DNA of 28,975 nucleotides from CAZHPA01 sp964533945 (lineage in GTDB: Bacteria > Bacillota > Clostridia > Lachnospirales > WRBF01), in the NCBI GenBank assembly GCA_964533945.1, contig CAZHPA010000026.1, forward strand, positions 1-28,975. The letters are read 5' to 3'. This document shows, in pieces, positions 14,890 to 24,116 of the stretch; positions within the stretch are counted from its first letter, which is position 1, and the number at the start of each line of letters is the position of its first letter. The translations under genes were made by a program, and so were the position numbers. The notes beneath the pieces are model-generated. The model ran no database searches. It was not told where the DNA came from and saw only the letters and a program-made list of their open reading frames with translations.

Positions 14890-16641
14890 ATGGCATTAGA
14901 CGGAATAACAACAGCAAGCATAGTTTGTGAACTTGAAAAAGAGCTTTTGGGAGGGCGTGTTGATAAAATATATCAACCGGAAAAAGATGAAATAATTATT
15001 TCCGTAAGAAGCATAGGCAATAACTATAAACTACTTTTAAGCGCAAACCCATCTCACCCACGCTTGCATTTAACTAGCCAATCTAAAGAAAACCCAATGC
15101 AAGCTCCGCTATTTTGCATGGTTTTACGCAAGCATATAAGCGGCGGCAAAATTACTAAAATAGTTCAGCCCAATTTTGAAAGAATTGTTCAAATACACAT
15201 AGAATCATTTAACGAACTTGGAGACATGTCCACCAAAAAACTAATAATTGAAATTATGGGCAAGCATAGCAACATAATTTTAGTTAACGAAAACGACATA
15301 ATTTTAGATGCCTGCAAGCATATTTCGCATGATAAAAGCTCTGTGCGTGAAGTTTTGCCAAATAAGCTTTATGTATTACCTCCGGCACAAGGCAAGCAAA
15401 GCCCCATGTTGCTTGAAAAGCAAAGCTTTTATGATTTAATAGAAAAAAGCAAAGGCATTAAGTTGCAAGAAATTATATATAAAAACTACAGCGGAATAAG
15501 CCCATTTGCAGCAACTGAAATATGCGTTCGTTCAAAAGTTGCTCCTGATATGTATGGCGAACAAATCTCAACACACGAAAAAGAAAGTATATACAATTGT
15601 TTTAACAATTTAGTTAAAAGCATTAAAGATGGAAACTTTGAATATAATATTTTTTTTGATGCTAAAAACAAGCCTTTCGAATTTTCGGCTATAGTTGTAA
15701 CTCATTTTAGCGAATATGAGAAAAAGCATTTTAATATGATTTCCCAGCTTCTTGAATATTATTATTCAGAACGTGACACTATATTTAGAATTTCTCAAAA
15801 AACAGCCGATATTAGAAAAATAATTAATTCAAATATAGAACGCTGCGTTAAGAAAAAAGAGTTATACCAACGAACGCTTAAAAGCATTGAAAATAGAAAT
15901 GCATTAAAAATATGCGGCGAGCTTTTAACTGCACATATATATTCAATTGAAAAAGGTATGACCAAATTTACAACACAAAATTATTACGATGAAAACAATT
16001 CCGAAATTACAATACGCTTAGACCCAAGCTTAACCCCGGCTGAAAATGCACAGCGTTATTTTAAAAAATATAATAAAGAAAAAAGAACATTTGCCGCACT
16101 TCAAGAACAGATAGTGCAAAACAACGAAGAACTTAACTATTTAGAAGGTGTTTTAAGCTCTCTAACAACATGCGCAACGCATATTAATGAAGCCGACATT
16201 TTAGATATTAGAGAAGAGCTTGCAGAAAGCGGTTTTGTTAAAAAGAAAAAGGCACAAAAGGGTCAAAAGCCTAAAAAATCAAAGCCCATGCATTTTGTTT
16301 CTTCTGAAGGGTTTGATATTTATGTTGGTAAAAACAACAAGCAAAATGATGAACTAACGCTTAAATTTGCAGATTCAAATGACATTTGGTTTCATACTAA
16401 AGACATTGCTGGTTCTCACGTTATTGTTAAAATAAACGGCAAAACTCCTTCTGATGTAACATTAAATGAAGCAGCAAATTTGGCAGCATATTATAGCAAA
16501 GCAAGAGAATCAAGTAACGTTCCCGTTGACTATACTGTAAGGAAAAACGTTAAAAAGCCAAGCGGAGCAAAGCCGGGAATGGTTATTTATGAAAACTATA
16601 AAACAGCATATATAACACCTAAACAAGAATTGCTTTTATAA
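14890..16641 (+). CDS. rqcH: Ribosome quality control protein RqcH (NFACT family, FbpA/YloA)
   Basis: RqcH binds stalled 50S subunits that carry peptidyl-tRNA and recruits alanyl-tRNA to add C-terminal poly-Ala degradation tags. In 583 residues: NFACT-N (start ALDGITTASIVCELEKELLGG, then GGRVDKIYQP and FCMVLRKHISGGKI), helix-hairpin and long coiled-coil region (about 285-440), and NFACT-R (about 460-570, with DIWFHTKDIAGSHVIVK). Older annotations call it a fibronectin-binding protein. The residue pair that is Asp97-Arg98 in B. subtilis RqcH reads Glu97-Arg98 here, a conservative change. ATG 14890 follows AAGGA. It converges on spoIVB. Confidence 0.95.
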   Translation: MALDGITTASIVCELEKELLGGRVDKIYQPEKDEIIISVRSIGNNYKLLLSANPSHPRLHLTSQSKENPMQAPLFCMVLRKHISGGKITKIVQPNFERIVQIHIESFNELGDMSTKKLIIEIMGKHSNIILVNENDIILDACKHISHDKSSVREVLPNKLYVLPPAQGKQSPMLLEKQSFYDLIEKSKGIKLQEIIYKNYSGISPFAATEICVRSKVAPDMYGEQISTHEKESIYNCFNNLVKSIKDGNFEYNIFFDAKNKPFEFSAIVVTHFSEYEKKHFNMISQLLEYYYSERDTIFRISQKTADIRKIINSNIERCVKKKELYQRTLKSIENRNALKICGELLTAHIYSIEKGMTKFTTQNYYDENNSEITIRLDPSLTPAENAQRYFKKYNKEKRTFAALQEQIVQNNEELNYLEGVLSSLTTCATHINEADILDIREELAESGFVKKKKAQKGQKPKKSKPMHFVSSEGFDIYVGKNNKQNDELTLKFADSNDIWFHTKDIAGSHVIVKINGKTPSDVTLNEAANLAAYYSKARESSNVPVDYTVRKNVKKPSGAKPGMVIYENYKTAYITPKQELLL

Positions 16642-16732
16642 ATGCGATGAAATAACAAAAACATATATATTCAAACAAAATTCTATAAAAGCTATTTATA
16701 AAAATTATAAAACAAAATACAAGCAAAACTAA

Positions 16733-16758
16733 AAAAGAACGCTACAATGCGTTCTTTT
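16733..16758. terminator. Bidirectional terminator between rqcH and spoIVB
   Basis: AAAAGAACGC (16733-16742) pairs with GCGTTCTTTT (16749-16758), 6-nt loop, T or A runs on both sides. The right arm reaches the stop codon of spoIVB. Confidence 0.8.
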
Positions 16759-18055
16759 AACGTTCAACCGTTTTTTCATAGTTTAACATATTTTCAATGA
16801 AAATACCATATCCTTTAGTTGGGTCTTGCACGAAAACGTGAGTAACTGCCCCGATTAATTTATCATCTTGAATTATTGGGCTTCCACTCATGCCTTGTAC
16901 AATGCCATTTGTTTTAGACAAAAGCTTTGGGTCTGTTATACGTATAACCATACCTCTTGTGTCGTCTGCACTGTGTTTGTTTATACTTTCAATATAAATA
17001 TCAAATTCTTCTATAGTTTCCCCTTCAATATTAGAGCGTATTTTGGCTGGCCCTTCGTGGACAGAACCTTGTAACCCAATTTTCATTTTTTCTTTTGGCA
17101 TTTGCAAAACAGAAGATAAATCTAGTGTTCCATAAATTCCATATGGGCTGTTGCTTTTAACGTAGCCTAATATATTGTTGGTATCAATATCTCCAACAAG
17201 TTCTCCCGGCGAACCTTTTTCGCCTTTTTTAATAGAAACAATTTCAGATTTCATAATTTGCCCCTGCTTAACGCTCATTAACTTTTTAGTATCTATATCT
17301 AAAACGCCATGCCCTAGCGCCGCAAATTTATTTGTTGTTGGATTATAATATGTTATAGTTCCAATGCCTTGTGTTGAATCACGGACCCAAACGCCAATTT
17401 TATTTTCGTTATCACTTTTAACCGACATAACTTTAGCATTAATAATTTCGTCATTTCGCTTAACTTGAAAGTCTATAATTCCGTCTTCGCTATTTTTAAC
17501 TATTTCTTGAAGCTGATTGTTGCTTGAAAGTTGTTGGCTATTAGCACTAATAAGCAAATCGCCGGATTTTAAAATGTCTTTTGCCGGATTTTCAGATTTT
17601 CCGCTATCGTTTGTAACAGAACCTGTGCCTAAAACCATTACACCTTCTGTATTAATTCTAACTCCAACAGCCATTCCGCAAGCAACTACTTCAACATCTG
17701 GCAAAATATCTATAGTAACTTTTTTAACAGGTATGCCGAAAGCGTTTAATGTCATTAATGCCCTTCCGCTTTCTTCTGTTTCAAGTATTAGTGAGTCGTT
17801 TAAACTAATTGTTATGTTATCTTTAACTTGTTCGTTATTAACGTTTAAAACGCTAACAGTTTCAGGCGTTATAGTTGCTTCAAACGGCACGCTAAGCGGC
17901 ACATTAAATTCTAATTCGCTTGCAATGCCATTAACAAGTTTAATATTATTTGGAAAAAAAGCAAGTATAGAAACAAAATAAAGTGAAATACTAGCAAGAA
18001 CTATTATAAATATTAAAAAAATACTTTGCTTTTTATAATTAAAATTAAAATTCAT
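16757..18055 (-). CDS. spoIVB: SpoIVB sporulation peptidase (S55 family)
   Basis: Forespore-made serine peptidase that crosses into the intermembrane space and cleaves SpoIVFA, releasing pro-SigK processing in the mother cell. In 432 residues: one N-terminal membrane anchor (about 11-34), a spacer, a PDZ domain (about 125-205, with NPAKDILKSGDLLISANSQQL), then the S55 peptidase domain with ALGHGVLD (His249) and GMSGSPI (Ser390/Ser392), plus the usual C-terminal AVTHVFVQDPTKGYGIFIENML. Both catalytic regions look intact. Start ATG 18055 follows GGAAG. In many Firmicutes it sits next to spo0A and recN; here neither is in the neighbourhood. A SigG-type promoter is expected but I could not identify a convincing one in 18056-18271. 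Confidence 0.96.
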   Translation of the reverse strand: MNFNFNYKKQSIFLIFIIVLASISLYFVSILAFFPNNIKLVNGIASELEFNVPLSVPFEATITPETVSVLNVNNEQVKDNITISLNDSLILETEESGRALMTLNAFGIPVKKVTIDILPDVEVVACGMAVGVRINTEGVMVLGTGSVTNDSGKSENPAKDILKSGDLLISANSQQLSSNNQLQEIVKNSEDGIIDFQVKRNDEIINAKVMSVKSDNENKIGVWVRDSTQGIGTITYYNPTTNKFAALGHGVLDIDTKKLMSVKQGQIMKSEIVSIKKGEKGSPGELVGDIDTNNILGYVKSNSPYGIYGTLDLSSVLQMPKEKMKIGLQGSVHEGPAKIRSNIEGETIEEFDIYIESINKHSADDTRGMVIRITDPKLLSKTNGIVQGMSGSPIIQDDKLIGAVTHVFVQDPTKGYGIFIENMLNYEKTVER

Positions 18056-18214
18056 TTTTTCACTTCCTAACCGAAATATAACTTTCGTAAACCATATAGT
18101 AATAACTTAACCTTTTTTTACTTTAGTTATACTAGCTAAAAAATCTATTGTTTCCAAACAAAGTGTAAAATATTTATTTATTTTCTAATATTATTTTATT
18201 GTCGCCAAAATTTC

Positions 18215-18244
18215 TTGTCAAATGGTATAATAAGATGTTATTAT
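18215..18244 (+). promoter_or_regulatory. Candidate promoter of mtaD
   Basis: TTGTCA (18215-18220) and TATTAT (18239-18244) with an 18-bp spacer, followed by AGGAG before ATG 18272. A perfect TATAAT at 18226-18231 has no -35 at a good distance (TTGTCG is 21 bp off) and is an alternative. Confidence 0.4.
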
Positions 18245-18271
18245 ACTAAAATAAAAGATAGGAGATAAAAA

Positions 18272-19570
18272 ATGGACATTTTATTTAAAAACGCAACTGT
18301 TGTAACAATGGACGAAGCTGGCGGCTTAAACCCTGTTTTAAAAAATTGCTGTGTTGGCATAGAAAAAACAAAAATTTCATATATAGGAAATTGGACAGAC
18401 ACGTTAAAAGCCAATAGAATAATAGATTGCAGCAAGAAAATTTTAATGCCATCTTTAATAAACTGCCATACTCATACGCCAATGTCACTTTTGCGTGGAT
18501 ATGCAAGTGACTTAAACTTGCAACAGTGGCTGTTTGATTATATTTTTCCTGCTGAAGACAAAATGACAAAAAAAGATTGCTATATAGGAACACTTTTATC
18601 TGCTGCTGAAATGATTGCCAGTGGTACTGCTTCGTTTACAGACATGTATTTTAATTTAGATGCTGTGTCAGACGCTGTTTTTGAAGCTAAAGTTAAAGCT
18701 TGTCTTTCAAATTCTGTTATTGCATTCGATTCCGAAAACTTTAATTTTAAAAACGATTCATCGTACATTCAATCAATGTATGTACTTGAAAAATATTGCA
18801 ATGCTACAAGCGGAAGAATTAAATTAGATGCCTCAATACATGCAGAATATACTTCTTCCTACAAAGCATGGTTGCAAGTTATAGAATTTGCAAAGGAACA
18901 TAATTTAAATATGCACGTTCATATTTCAGAAACCCAATACGAACACGAAAACTGTAAATTAAAATATGGAATAACTCCAACCCAAATTTTTAACAAATAT
19001 GGGCTTTTCGATATTAAAACAAATGCCGCTCATTGCGTCTTTTTAGAACAATGTGATTTAGAGATTTTTGCACAAAACGGGGTTTCTGTTGCTCATAATC
19101 CTGTTTCTAACTTAAAACTTGGAAGCGGTATTGCAAATGTTAATGAAATGCTTAATTATAAAATAAATGTTTCACTTGGAACAGATGGTATGGCTTCAAA
19201 CAATTCCTATGATTTATTCGAAGAAATAAAGCTTGCTTCAATACTTCAAAAAGGAGTTTTAAAAAATCCCGCTGCTGTTTGTGCATATGAAGCGTTAAAA
19301 ATGGCAACAGTAAATGGAGCTATAGCGCAAGGCAGAGAAAACGAATGCGGAATGATAAAGCTTGGGTATGATGCCGATATTATATTAATAGACACAGACA
19401 ACGAACGCTTAACGCCAATTATTGACCCTATTTCAACTATAGCCTACAGCGCAACCGGGCGTGACGTTTGCTTAACAATGTGCTTGGGAGAAATACTATA
19501 TGAAAATGGAAGCCATAAAACAATTGATGTTGAAAAAGTAGTTTACTATGTAAGCAACAGAACTTTATAA
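18272..19570 (+). CDS. mtaD: 5'-methylthioadenosine/S-adenosylhomocysteine deaminase
   Basis: Zinc amidohydrolase that converts MTA to methylthioinosine and SAH to S-inosylhomocysteine, salvaging the by-products of SAM use and polyamine synthesis. Motifs in order over 432 residues: CHTHTPMSLLRGYASDL (His66, His68), the metal/substrate HVHISETQYE near 215, NAAHCVFL with His near 253, SVAHNPVSNLKLGSG and the catalytic Asp in SLGTDGMASNNS. Length is typical. ATG 18272 follows AGGAG by 7 nt. It is followed after 31 bp by a PLP decarboxylase that may feed polyamine synthesis, a sensible pairing. Other amidohydrolases such as guanine deaminase are less likely given the SNNSYDLFEE segment. Confidence 0.9.
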   Translation: MDILFKNATVVTMDEAGGLNPVLKNCCVGIEKTKISYIGNWTDTLKANRIIDCSKKILMPSLINCHTHTPMSLLRGYASDLNLQQWLFDYIFPAEDKMTKKDCYIGTLLSAAEMIASGTASFTDMYFNLDAVSDAVFEAKVKACLSNSVIAFDSENFNFKNDSSYIQSMYVLEKYCNATSGRIKLDASIHAEYTSSYKAWLQVIEFAKEHNLNMHVHISETQYEHENCKLKYGITPTQIFNKYGLFDIKTNAAHCVFLEQCDLEIFAQNGVSVAHNPVSNLKLGSGIANVNEMLNYKINVSLGTDGMASNNSYDLFEEIKLASILQKGVLKNPAAVCAYEALKMATVNGAIAQGRENECGMIKLGYDADIILIDTDNERLTPIIDPISTIAYSATGRDVCLTMCLGEILYENGSHKTIDVEKVVYYVSNRTL

Positions 19571-19601
19571 TTTACCTATTTTATAGAAAAGGTGATTTGC
19601 T

Positions 19602-20981
19602 ATGCAAGTAGCAGAACTTTATAACTGCATTAAGCAGCAAAGTAACATATATCCGTTTCATATGCCGGGGCATAAGCGCAATACGTCATTTTTTCCTGAA
19701 AATCTTTTACAATTTGACATTACAGAGCTTCCACAAACAGATAATTTGCACAACCCTACAGGTTTAATTCAAAAGCTTGGCAAAAAAATTTCCCTTGCCT
19801 ATAAAGCGGATGAAAGCTTTATTTTAGTTAATGGCGCAACGTCAGGAGTTGTTGCCGCAACAATGAGTATTTGCCATGAAGGCGAAAGTATTTTAATTGC
19901 AAGAAATAGCCATATAAGTGTATACAACGGACTTATTTTAAGTGGAGGTTCATTTGAATATATATACCCTGAAGTAACTTCAAAAGGAATTTACGGCGGC
20001 GTTAAGCCTGAGCAAGTTGAAGATTCTATATTAAAAAATCCTAAAGCAAAAGCCATTTTTATAACAAGCCCAACTTATGAGGGCTTTTGTTCTGATGTTA
20101 AAGCAATTGCACAAATTGTGCATAAATATAATAAAATTTTAATTGTTGATGAAGCGCATGGAAGCCACTTTGGTTTTCATGAAAGCTTGCCAAAAAGCGC
20201 AATAACGCTTGGAGCAGACATTGTTATTCATAGCTTTCACAAAACGCTTCCGCTGCTTAATCAATGTGCAGCAGTTCATACTAAAGGAATTTATGCCAAT
20301 ATGCTTAAAAGATGCTGTTCATTAATTCAAACAACAAGCCCTTCGTATATTTTTCTAGCAACTATAGACAATTTATTTACGCATATTTTAAACGAAGGCG
20401 GCGAAATTTTTGATGAATATTGCAAAATGGTTAATTATTTTGGAAGAGCTGTCGAACATACAAAATGCTTAAAATTAATAGATAAAACTATAGAAGGAAA
20501 GTATGGAATTGATAAAATTGATATAGGACGGCTTGTTTTTTTAATAAATGCACAAATATCTGAAAAACAGCTTGAAAAGCTGTTGGTTGAAAACCATTTA
20601 ATTCAGCTTGAAGCAATATATAAAACTCATGCTATAGCAATAACAAGCATTGCAGACACATATATTGGAATTAATAAGCTTATAAAAGGAATACTAAGCA
20701 TAGAAAAAGACTTGATTTTTTGCGACAAACCAATTACAATTAAAAAAGAACAACTGACAAAAAGTTTAACTTTGCGAAAAGCATTTTTTTCTAACAAAGT
20801 GCTTGTGCCGCTGCAAAAAGCAATTGGTCTGGTTTCGGCAGATTTTATTGTTTTGTATCCCCCCGGCGTTCCTCTTGTTGCCCCCGGTCATGTAATTTCA
20901 AAATATGCCATAGATTTAATTTTAAACAATATAGAGGATTGTGTCGGAGTTTGTGACGGCAAAATTCAAGTTGTTTTATAA
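19602..20981 (+). CDS. Orn/Lys/Arg decarboxylase family PLP enzyme (YaaO/SpeA type)
   Basis: Fold-type I PLP enzyme of 459 residues. The family opening PFHMPGHKRN is at 18-27, the PLP-contacting DEAHGSHFGF lies near 185-195, and the Schiff-base lysine is Lys214 in HSFHKTLPLLNQCA. The C-terminal domain has LYPPGVPLVAPGH. It lacks the N-terminal wing domain of the large inducible decarboxylases and fits the short Firmicute forms, including the arginine decarboxylase SpeA of B. subtilis. Whether it prefers arginine, lysine or ornithine cannot be read from the sequence. AGGTG precedes ATG 19602. It probably shares a transcript with mtaD and the next gene. Confidence 0.9.
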   Translation: MQVAELYNCIKQQSNIYPFHMPGHKRNTSFFPENLLQFDITELPQTDNLHNPTGLIQKLGKKISLAYKADESFILVNGATSGVVAATMSICHEGESILIARNSHISVYNGLILSGGSFEYIYPEVTSKGIYGGVKPEQVEDSILKNPKAKAIFITSPTYEGFCSDVKAIAQIVHKYNKILIVDEAHGSHFGFHESLPKSAITLGADIVIHSFHKTLPLLNQCAAVHTKGIYANMLKRCCSLIQTTSPSYIFLATIDNLFTHILNEGGEIFDEYCKMVNYFGRAVEHTKCLKLIDKTIEGKYGIDKIDIGRLVFLINAQISEKQLEKLLVENHLIQLEAIYKTHAIAITSIADTYIGINKLIKGILSIEKDLIFCDKPITIKKEQLTKSLTLRKAFFSNKVLVPLQKAIGLVSADFIVLYPPGVPLVAPGHVISKYAIDLILNNIEDCVGVCDGKIQVVL

Positions 20982-21007
20982 TATAAATATATAGAAGGTG
21001 GAATTTT

Positions 21008-21379
21008 ATGGACATAGCCTTAACAGCAAGCGACATAGTTTTTGCGGCAATTTTAGCGTTTGTTATTACGTGGGTAATACAAGGCTTTTCTAAAATTTTT
21101 AGGTTTGTTCCTTCCGAATTTGACTATTCAAGTGCAGAAATTGCAAATATTATGCAAAAGTGCTGTAGCTTTTTTCCTAAAGAAATTTTGCAATTTAAGG
21201 GAAAAACATTAAAACGTGGTATGATTGTTCGTGTTACAACGTTGCAGCAGAAAGTTTTTGAAGGCAAGCTAATAGGATATAATAAAGATAATGTTGTTTG
21301 TGTTTTAACTTCAAAATATGTTATAGCGCACGAACTTGACAACATACAGGACATTGCCGTTGTTAAAGGCGAAGAATAA
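21008..21379 (+). CDS. Small membrane-anchored protein of unknown function
   Basis: A 123-residue protein with one N-terminal membrane helix (about 9-28, VFAAILAFVITWVIQGF) and a cytoplasmic part. The middle holds a Cys pair in MQKCCSFFP; the C-terminal half (about 70-120) reads as a compact beta fold with RGMIVRVTTLQQKVFEGKLI and a final acidic tail. No family was recognised. AGAAGGTGG lies before ATG 21008 and it starts 26 bp after the decarboxylase stop, so it probably belongs to that operon. A strong terminator follows. Confidence 0.75.
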   Translation: MDIALTASDIVFAAILAFVITWVIQGFSKIFRFVPSEFDYSSAEIANIMQKCCSFFPKEILQFKGKTLKRGMIVRVTTLQQKVFEGKLIGYNKDNVVCVLTSKYVIAHELDNIQDIAVVKGEE

Positions 21380-21409
21380 TTTTATTGCTGCATAAATTCT
21401 TAATATAGT

Positions 21410-21445
21410 AACCCCCCTACGATTTCTTTATTGTAGGGGGGTTTT
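21410..21445. terminator. Strong bidirectional terminator
   Basis: AACCCCCCTAC (21410-21420) pairs with GTAGGGGGGTT (21433-21443), 12-nt loop, followed by TT on the plus strand and preceded by AA-rich bases. It serves the convergent genes ending at 21379 and 21459. Confidence 0.85.
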
Positions 21446-21458
21446 AGATTTAATTATT

Positions 21459-23978
21459 TTATTGCCCTAATTTAACGTCCCAATCTGCTAAGTATTGTAA
21501 AAATAATACTATATCTGCCGTATTAAGTTCGCCATCATTGTTAACATCGGCTGCTTCTAATCCAACAGAGGTTATTGGTAAATTATCCCAATTAGCAAGG
21601 TGTTGAACTAATAAAACTAAATCTGCCGTATTAATTTGGCTATCTTCGTTAATGTCACCATGCAAAATTCTATCAAGAATTGTAATATTTCCGTCTATAG
21701 TTTTAACTTGAACATTTTTTCTGTCTTGGTCTACAATATCACCGGAAGTATACGAAACTGTAATTGGTATTATGCTATCAGGGGTAACATCTTCTTTAAC
21801 TTTAAACTTAATTGAAAGAACATTTCCATTTCCAGTAACATTGCTTGAGTTCACCCATGCAAAGGAAACAAAATCAAGTTGGTCAAGTTTTCCGCTGTCT
21901 TCATTAATGTTTGACATTAAGCTTCCAGTTGTGTTGAAAACGCCAAGTTTTTTATATGAAATAGGCGTTAATTTTGTTTTATCGAAATTAAGCCTAAATT
22001 TCATTCCATTAAACCCTTTGTTGTCTTGCAAAGCAACGTTAACAACAACTTCTTTTCCAGCTAAAGCTTTTGTATTTTCAACTTTAATGGAAACAGAAGA
22101 AACAATTTGTTCATGGTTGATATTTATAACTTGAGGTGTAACGCCACCGCCTCTAACCATTATTTGAACATTGCTATAATCGTTACTTCCATCTGTTGAA
22201 GCAAGCTTTAAGTTCTCTATAAACATTGTTCCCGAATGTGTTGTTGAAGGCATAAAATCTGCACTTGTTGTAATTACAAGAGAACGGTACGCGTCTTCTC
22301 CTTCAGTTAAATGATAACCATATGACATTGTGCCCCCGTTTTCAAGCCTTTCAAATGTGCCATTTTCGTATTTATCATATGTTTCGTATGTACCTTCATT
22401 GTTAAGGTTTAAGCTGGCAATAACAGGGCTGCTGTTAAAACCGTTTTGTTCTGTTGTGTCAAAATTGTAGTAGGGCTTAATTAAGCCTCCATCAACACGA
22501 ACTTTTCCGTCTATATTTTTTCCTGTTTCAGCTGGATTAGGAATTATAAATCTATAGCCTTTAGGTGCTGTAATCATAATAGGTCCTTCATTGTTTAGGG
22601 TATCATTTCCAATATTTCCGGGTATGTTGTAGTCGGGTTCTGATACTGTATAGTTGCTTCTTATTGAATCAACATCAGAAATACCAAACCCGTTAGACGG
22701 AGTTTTCCCTCTATTTCCTCTAATAGAACCAATTAAATTTTCTCTTAACAATAATTTTTCGATTTGCAAGGCATCATCTTTTAAAGAAAGATTGTATGCA
22801 GATGCAGTTACTGAAGTTGCAGCATCAAGAACAGTACCTAATATCCAAGTTCCGTCCATGATAACACTGTTATATGTTCCTAAGTTTGATGCACTAACTT
22901 CAATATCGCCTGTTGTATCTTTGTGAGCTTTAATAATTAAAGGTATTCTAATAAATGCATTATATGTATAATAGAAGTTGGCATTCATTTCATTAATAAT
23001 TGATTGTGCAATTTCGCTTGTAATTGTTACAGATGCAGATGTTTTGTATAATGGTGACATATCTATGTAGTAGTCTGCACTGCCATAAACGCCTGCTTCT
23101 TGATAAATTGAATATTTAATTGAAGTATGAATGTGTTCATAATTTTGGTTTGTTACAGCGTTTGCAAAAGCTTCATTTTTTGCTGCTAAAGCTCTAATAA
23201 TATCATCAATGGCATGGTCTACACCGCCAACTCTATAACTTCTATCTCCTGTATAATTTGAAACTAAATTATTATTAATGTGATTATATGTTTCTAAATA
23301 TAGCTGTTCTGTGCCTGTATTGTTATGTATTCCCCCGCTAATAACATCTGAGGAATAATTGTTATTAGCATCGCTTAATTCAGTTTTTAAGTGGTAGTGA
23401 CCTTCACCTCGTTCCTGTTCGACAGAGTAAACGTTACCTTCGCCACCTTCGGTTGCTGTTTCCACTAATTTAGTTAATGGAGAAGCAGGGGCGATAGCGG
23501 TTTTGTAAGCTTCTGAAGCTGCTGTAATTTCTGAAACATCTGTTATACTAGCATAAAAGTTTGCAGCTTCGCTAATGGCTTTTCTTATGCCGTAAGTAGC
23601 GCCATTGTATTCATATCTGTTTGAATAGGTGTTTTCTGGATTGTTATATTCTGAAAAAATTACTCCGTTTGATTGTGTAGATTTGTAATTGCCGTCAGCA
23701 AAAGCCCAATCTGCCTTTTCTAAGTTAACTTGGAAAGTGTTAGAATTTGAATCTTTTAATTCATAATCAAGCCTTAAATTTAAATCGCTGCCCCTTCTGG
23801 TAGCTTCTGAAGGTGGCGCTGTTTCAAGTAAACGGTCATATAATAGTGTTTCTGTAGGAAGCGGCCCTTGAGTAGGCGTTATGCCATTATTAACAACTGC
23901 AGCCGAAACGTTTACTGGCGATATGACAACAGTTGAGGTGATAATAGCTGTCATTAAAATTGAAACTAATTTCTTCAT
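21459..23978 (-). CDS. Large secreted protein with cohesin and dockerin domains
   Basis: An 839-residue exported protein. Signal peptide 1-27 (cleavage near VSA-AV). Residues about 30-620 are rich in Asn, Ser, Thr and Tyr and match no domain I know; they contain regular beta-like stretches and no visible catalytic motif. Residues about 626-765 are a cohesin domain (KALAGKEVVVNVALQDNKGF, then KFRLNFDKTKL and LSIKFKV). Residues about 773-839 are a type I dockerin with two calcium loops, GDINEDSQINTAD and ADVNNDGELNTAD, each followed by a helix. Having both partner modules on one chain suggests chain-like or adaptor assembly. Start ATG 23978 follows AAGGGGGG. It ends before a strong terminator and is transcribed from its own promoter, separately from the next gene upstream. 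Confidence 0.85.
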   Translation of the reverse strand: MKKLVSILMTAIITSTVVISPVNVSAAVVNNGITPTQGPLPTETLLYDRLLETAPPSEATRRGSDLNLRLDYELKDSNSNTFQVNLEKADWAFADGNYKSTQSNGVIFSEYNNPENTYSNRYEYNGATYGIRKAISEAANFYASITDVSEITAASEAYKTAIAPASPLTKLVETATEGGEGNVYSVEQERGEGHYHLKTELSDANNNYSSDVISGGIHNNTGTEQLYLETYNHINNNLVSNYTGDRSYRVGGVDHAIDDIIRALAAKNEAFANAVTNQNYEHIHTSIKYSIYQEAGVYGSADYYIDMSPLYKTSASVTITSEIAQSIINEMNANFYYTYNAFIRIPLIIKAHKDTTGDIEVSASNLGTYNSVIMDGTWILGTVLDAATSVTASAYNLSLKDDALQIEKLLLRENLIGSIRGNRGKTPSNGFGISDVDSIRSNYTVSEPDYNIPGNIGNDTLNNEGPIMITAPKGYRFIIPNPAETGKNIDGKVRVDGGLIKPYYNFDTTEQNGFNSSPVIASLNLNNEGTYETYDKYENGTFERLENGGTMSYGYHLTEGEDAYRSLVITTSADFMPSTTHSGTMFIENLKLASTDGSNDYSNVQIMVRGGGVTPQVININHEQIVSSVSIKVENTKALAGKEVVVNVALQDNKGFNGMKFRLNFDKTKLTPISYKKLGVFNTTGSLMSNINEDSGKLDQLDFVSFAWVNSSNVTGNGNVLSIKFKVKEDVTPDSIIPITVSYTSGDIVDQDRKNVQVKTIDGNITILDRILHGDINEDSQINTADLVLLVQHLANWDNLPITSVGLEAADVNNDGELNTADIVLFLQYLADWDVKLGQ

Positions 23979-24022
23979 AATTTATCCCCCCTTGTAAGTT
24001 TTGTTAATTATGTCCACTAGCT

Positions 24023-24044
24023 TCCCTTAATTTAATTAAAGGGT
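24023..24044 (-). other. Imperfect inverted repeat at the 5' end of the cohesin-dockerin mRNA
   Basis: On the minus strand CCCTTTAATTAAATTAAGGG starts about 10 bp after the -10 box, so it would form the extreme 5' end of the mRNA. It could be a stabilising 5' stem or a repressor site. Confidence 0.3.
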
Positions 24045-24050
24045 AATACC

Positions 24051-24079
24051 ATTATAATATAATTTTTACAATAAAACAA
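24051..24079 (-). promoter_or_regulatory. Promoter of the 839-residue cohesin-dockerin gene
   Basis: On the minus strand TTGTTT (24074-24079), a 17-bp spacer and a perfect TATAAT (24051-24056), about 75 bp before the start codon. Confidence 0.65.
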
Positions 24080-24080
24080 G

Positions 24081-24111
24081 TAAAAACCCCACTTAAAATA
24101 GTGGGGTTTTA
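24081..24111 (-). terminator. Terminator of the M6 metalloprotease gene
   Basis: AAAACCCCACT pairs with AGTGGGGTTTT (24100-24110) with a 6-nt loop; on the minus strand the stem is followed by T5. It separates the two cohesin-dockerin genes and overlaps the edge of the downstream promoter. Confidence 0.85.
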
Positions 24112-24116
24112 AAAAA

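Noticed and set aside
14890..16641. Fibronectin-binding adhesin
   Set aside because: No signal peptide; NFACT-N and NFACT-R domains identify the cytoplasmic RqcH.
18056..18271. SigG promoter for spoIVB
   Set aside because: Expected from biology, but no pair of boxes close to the SigG consensus at proper spacing could be found by eye.
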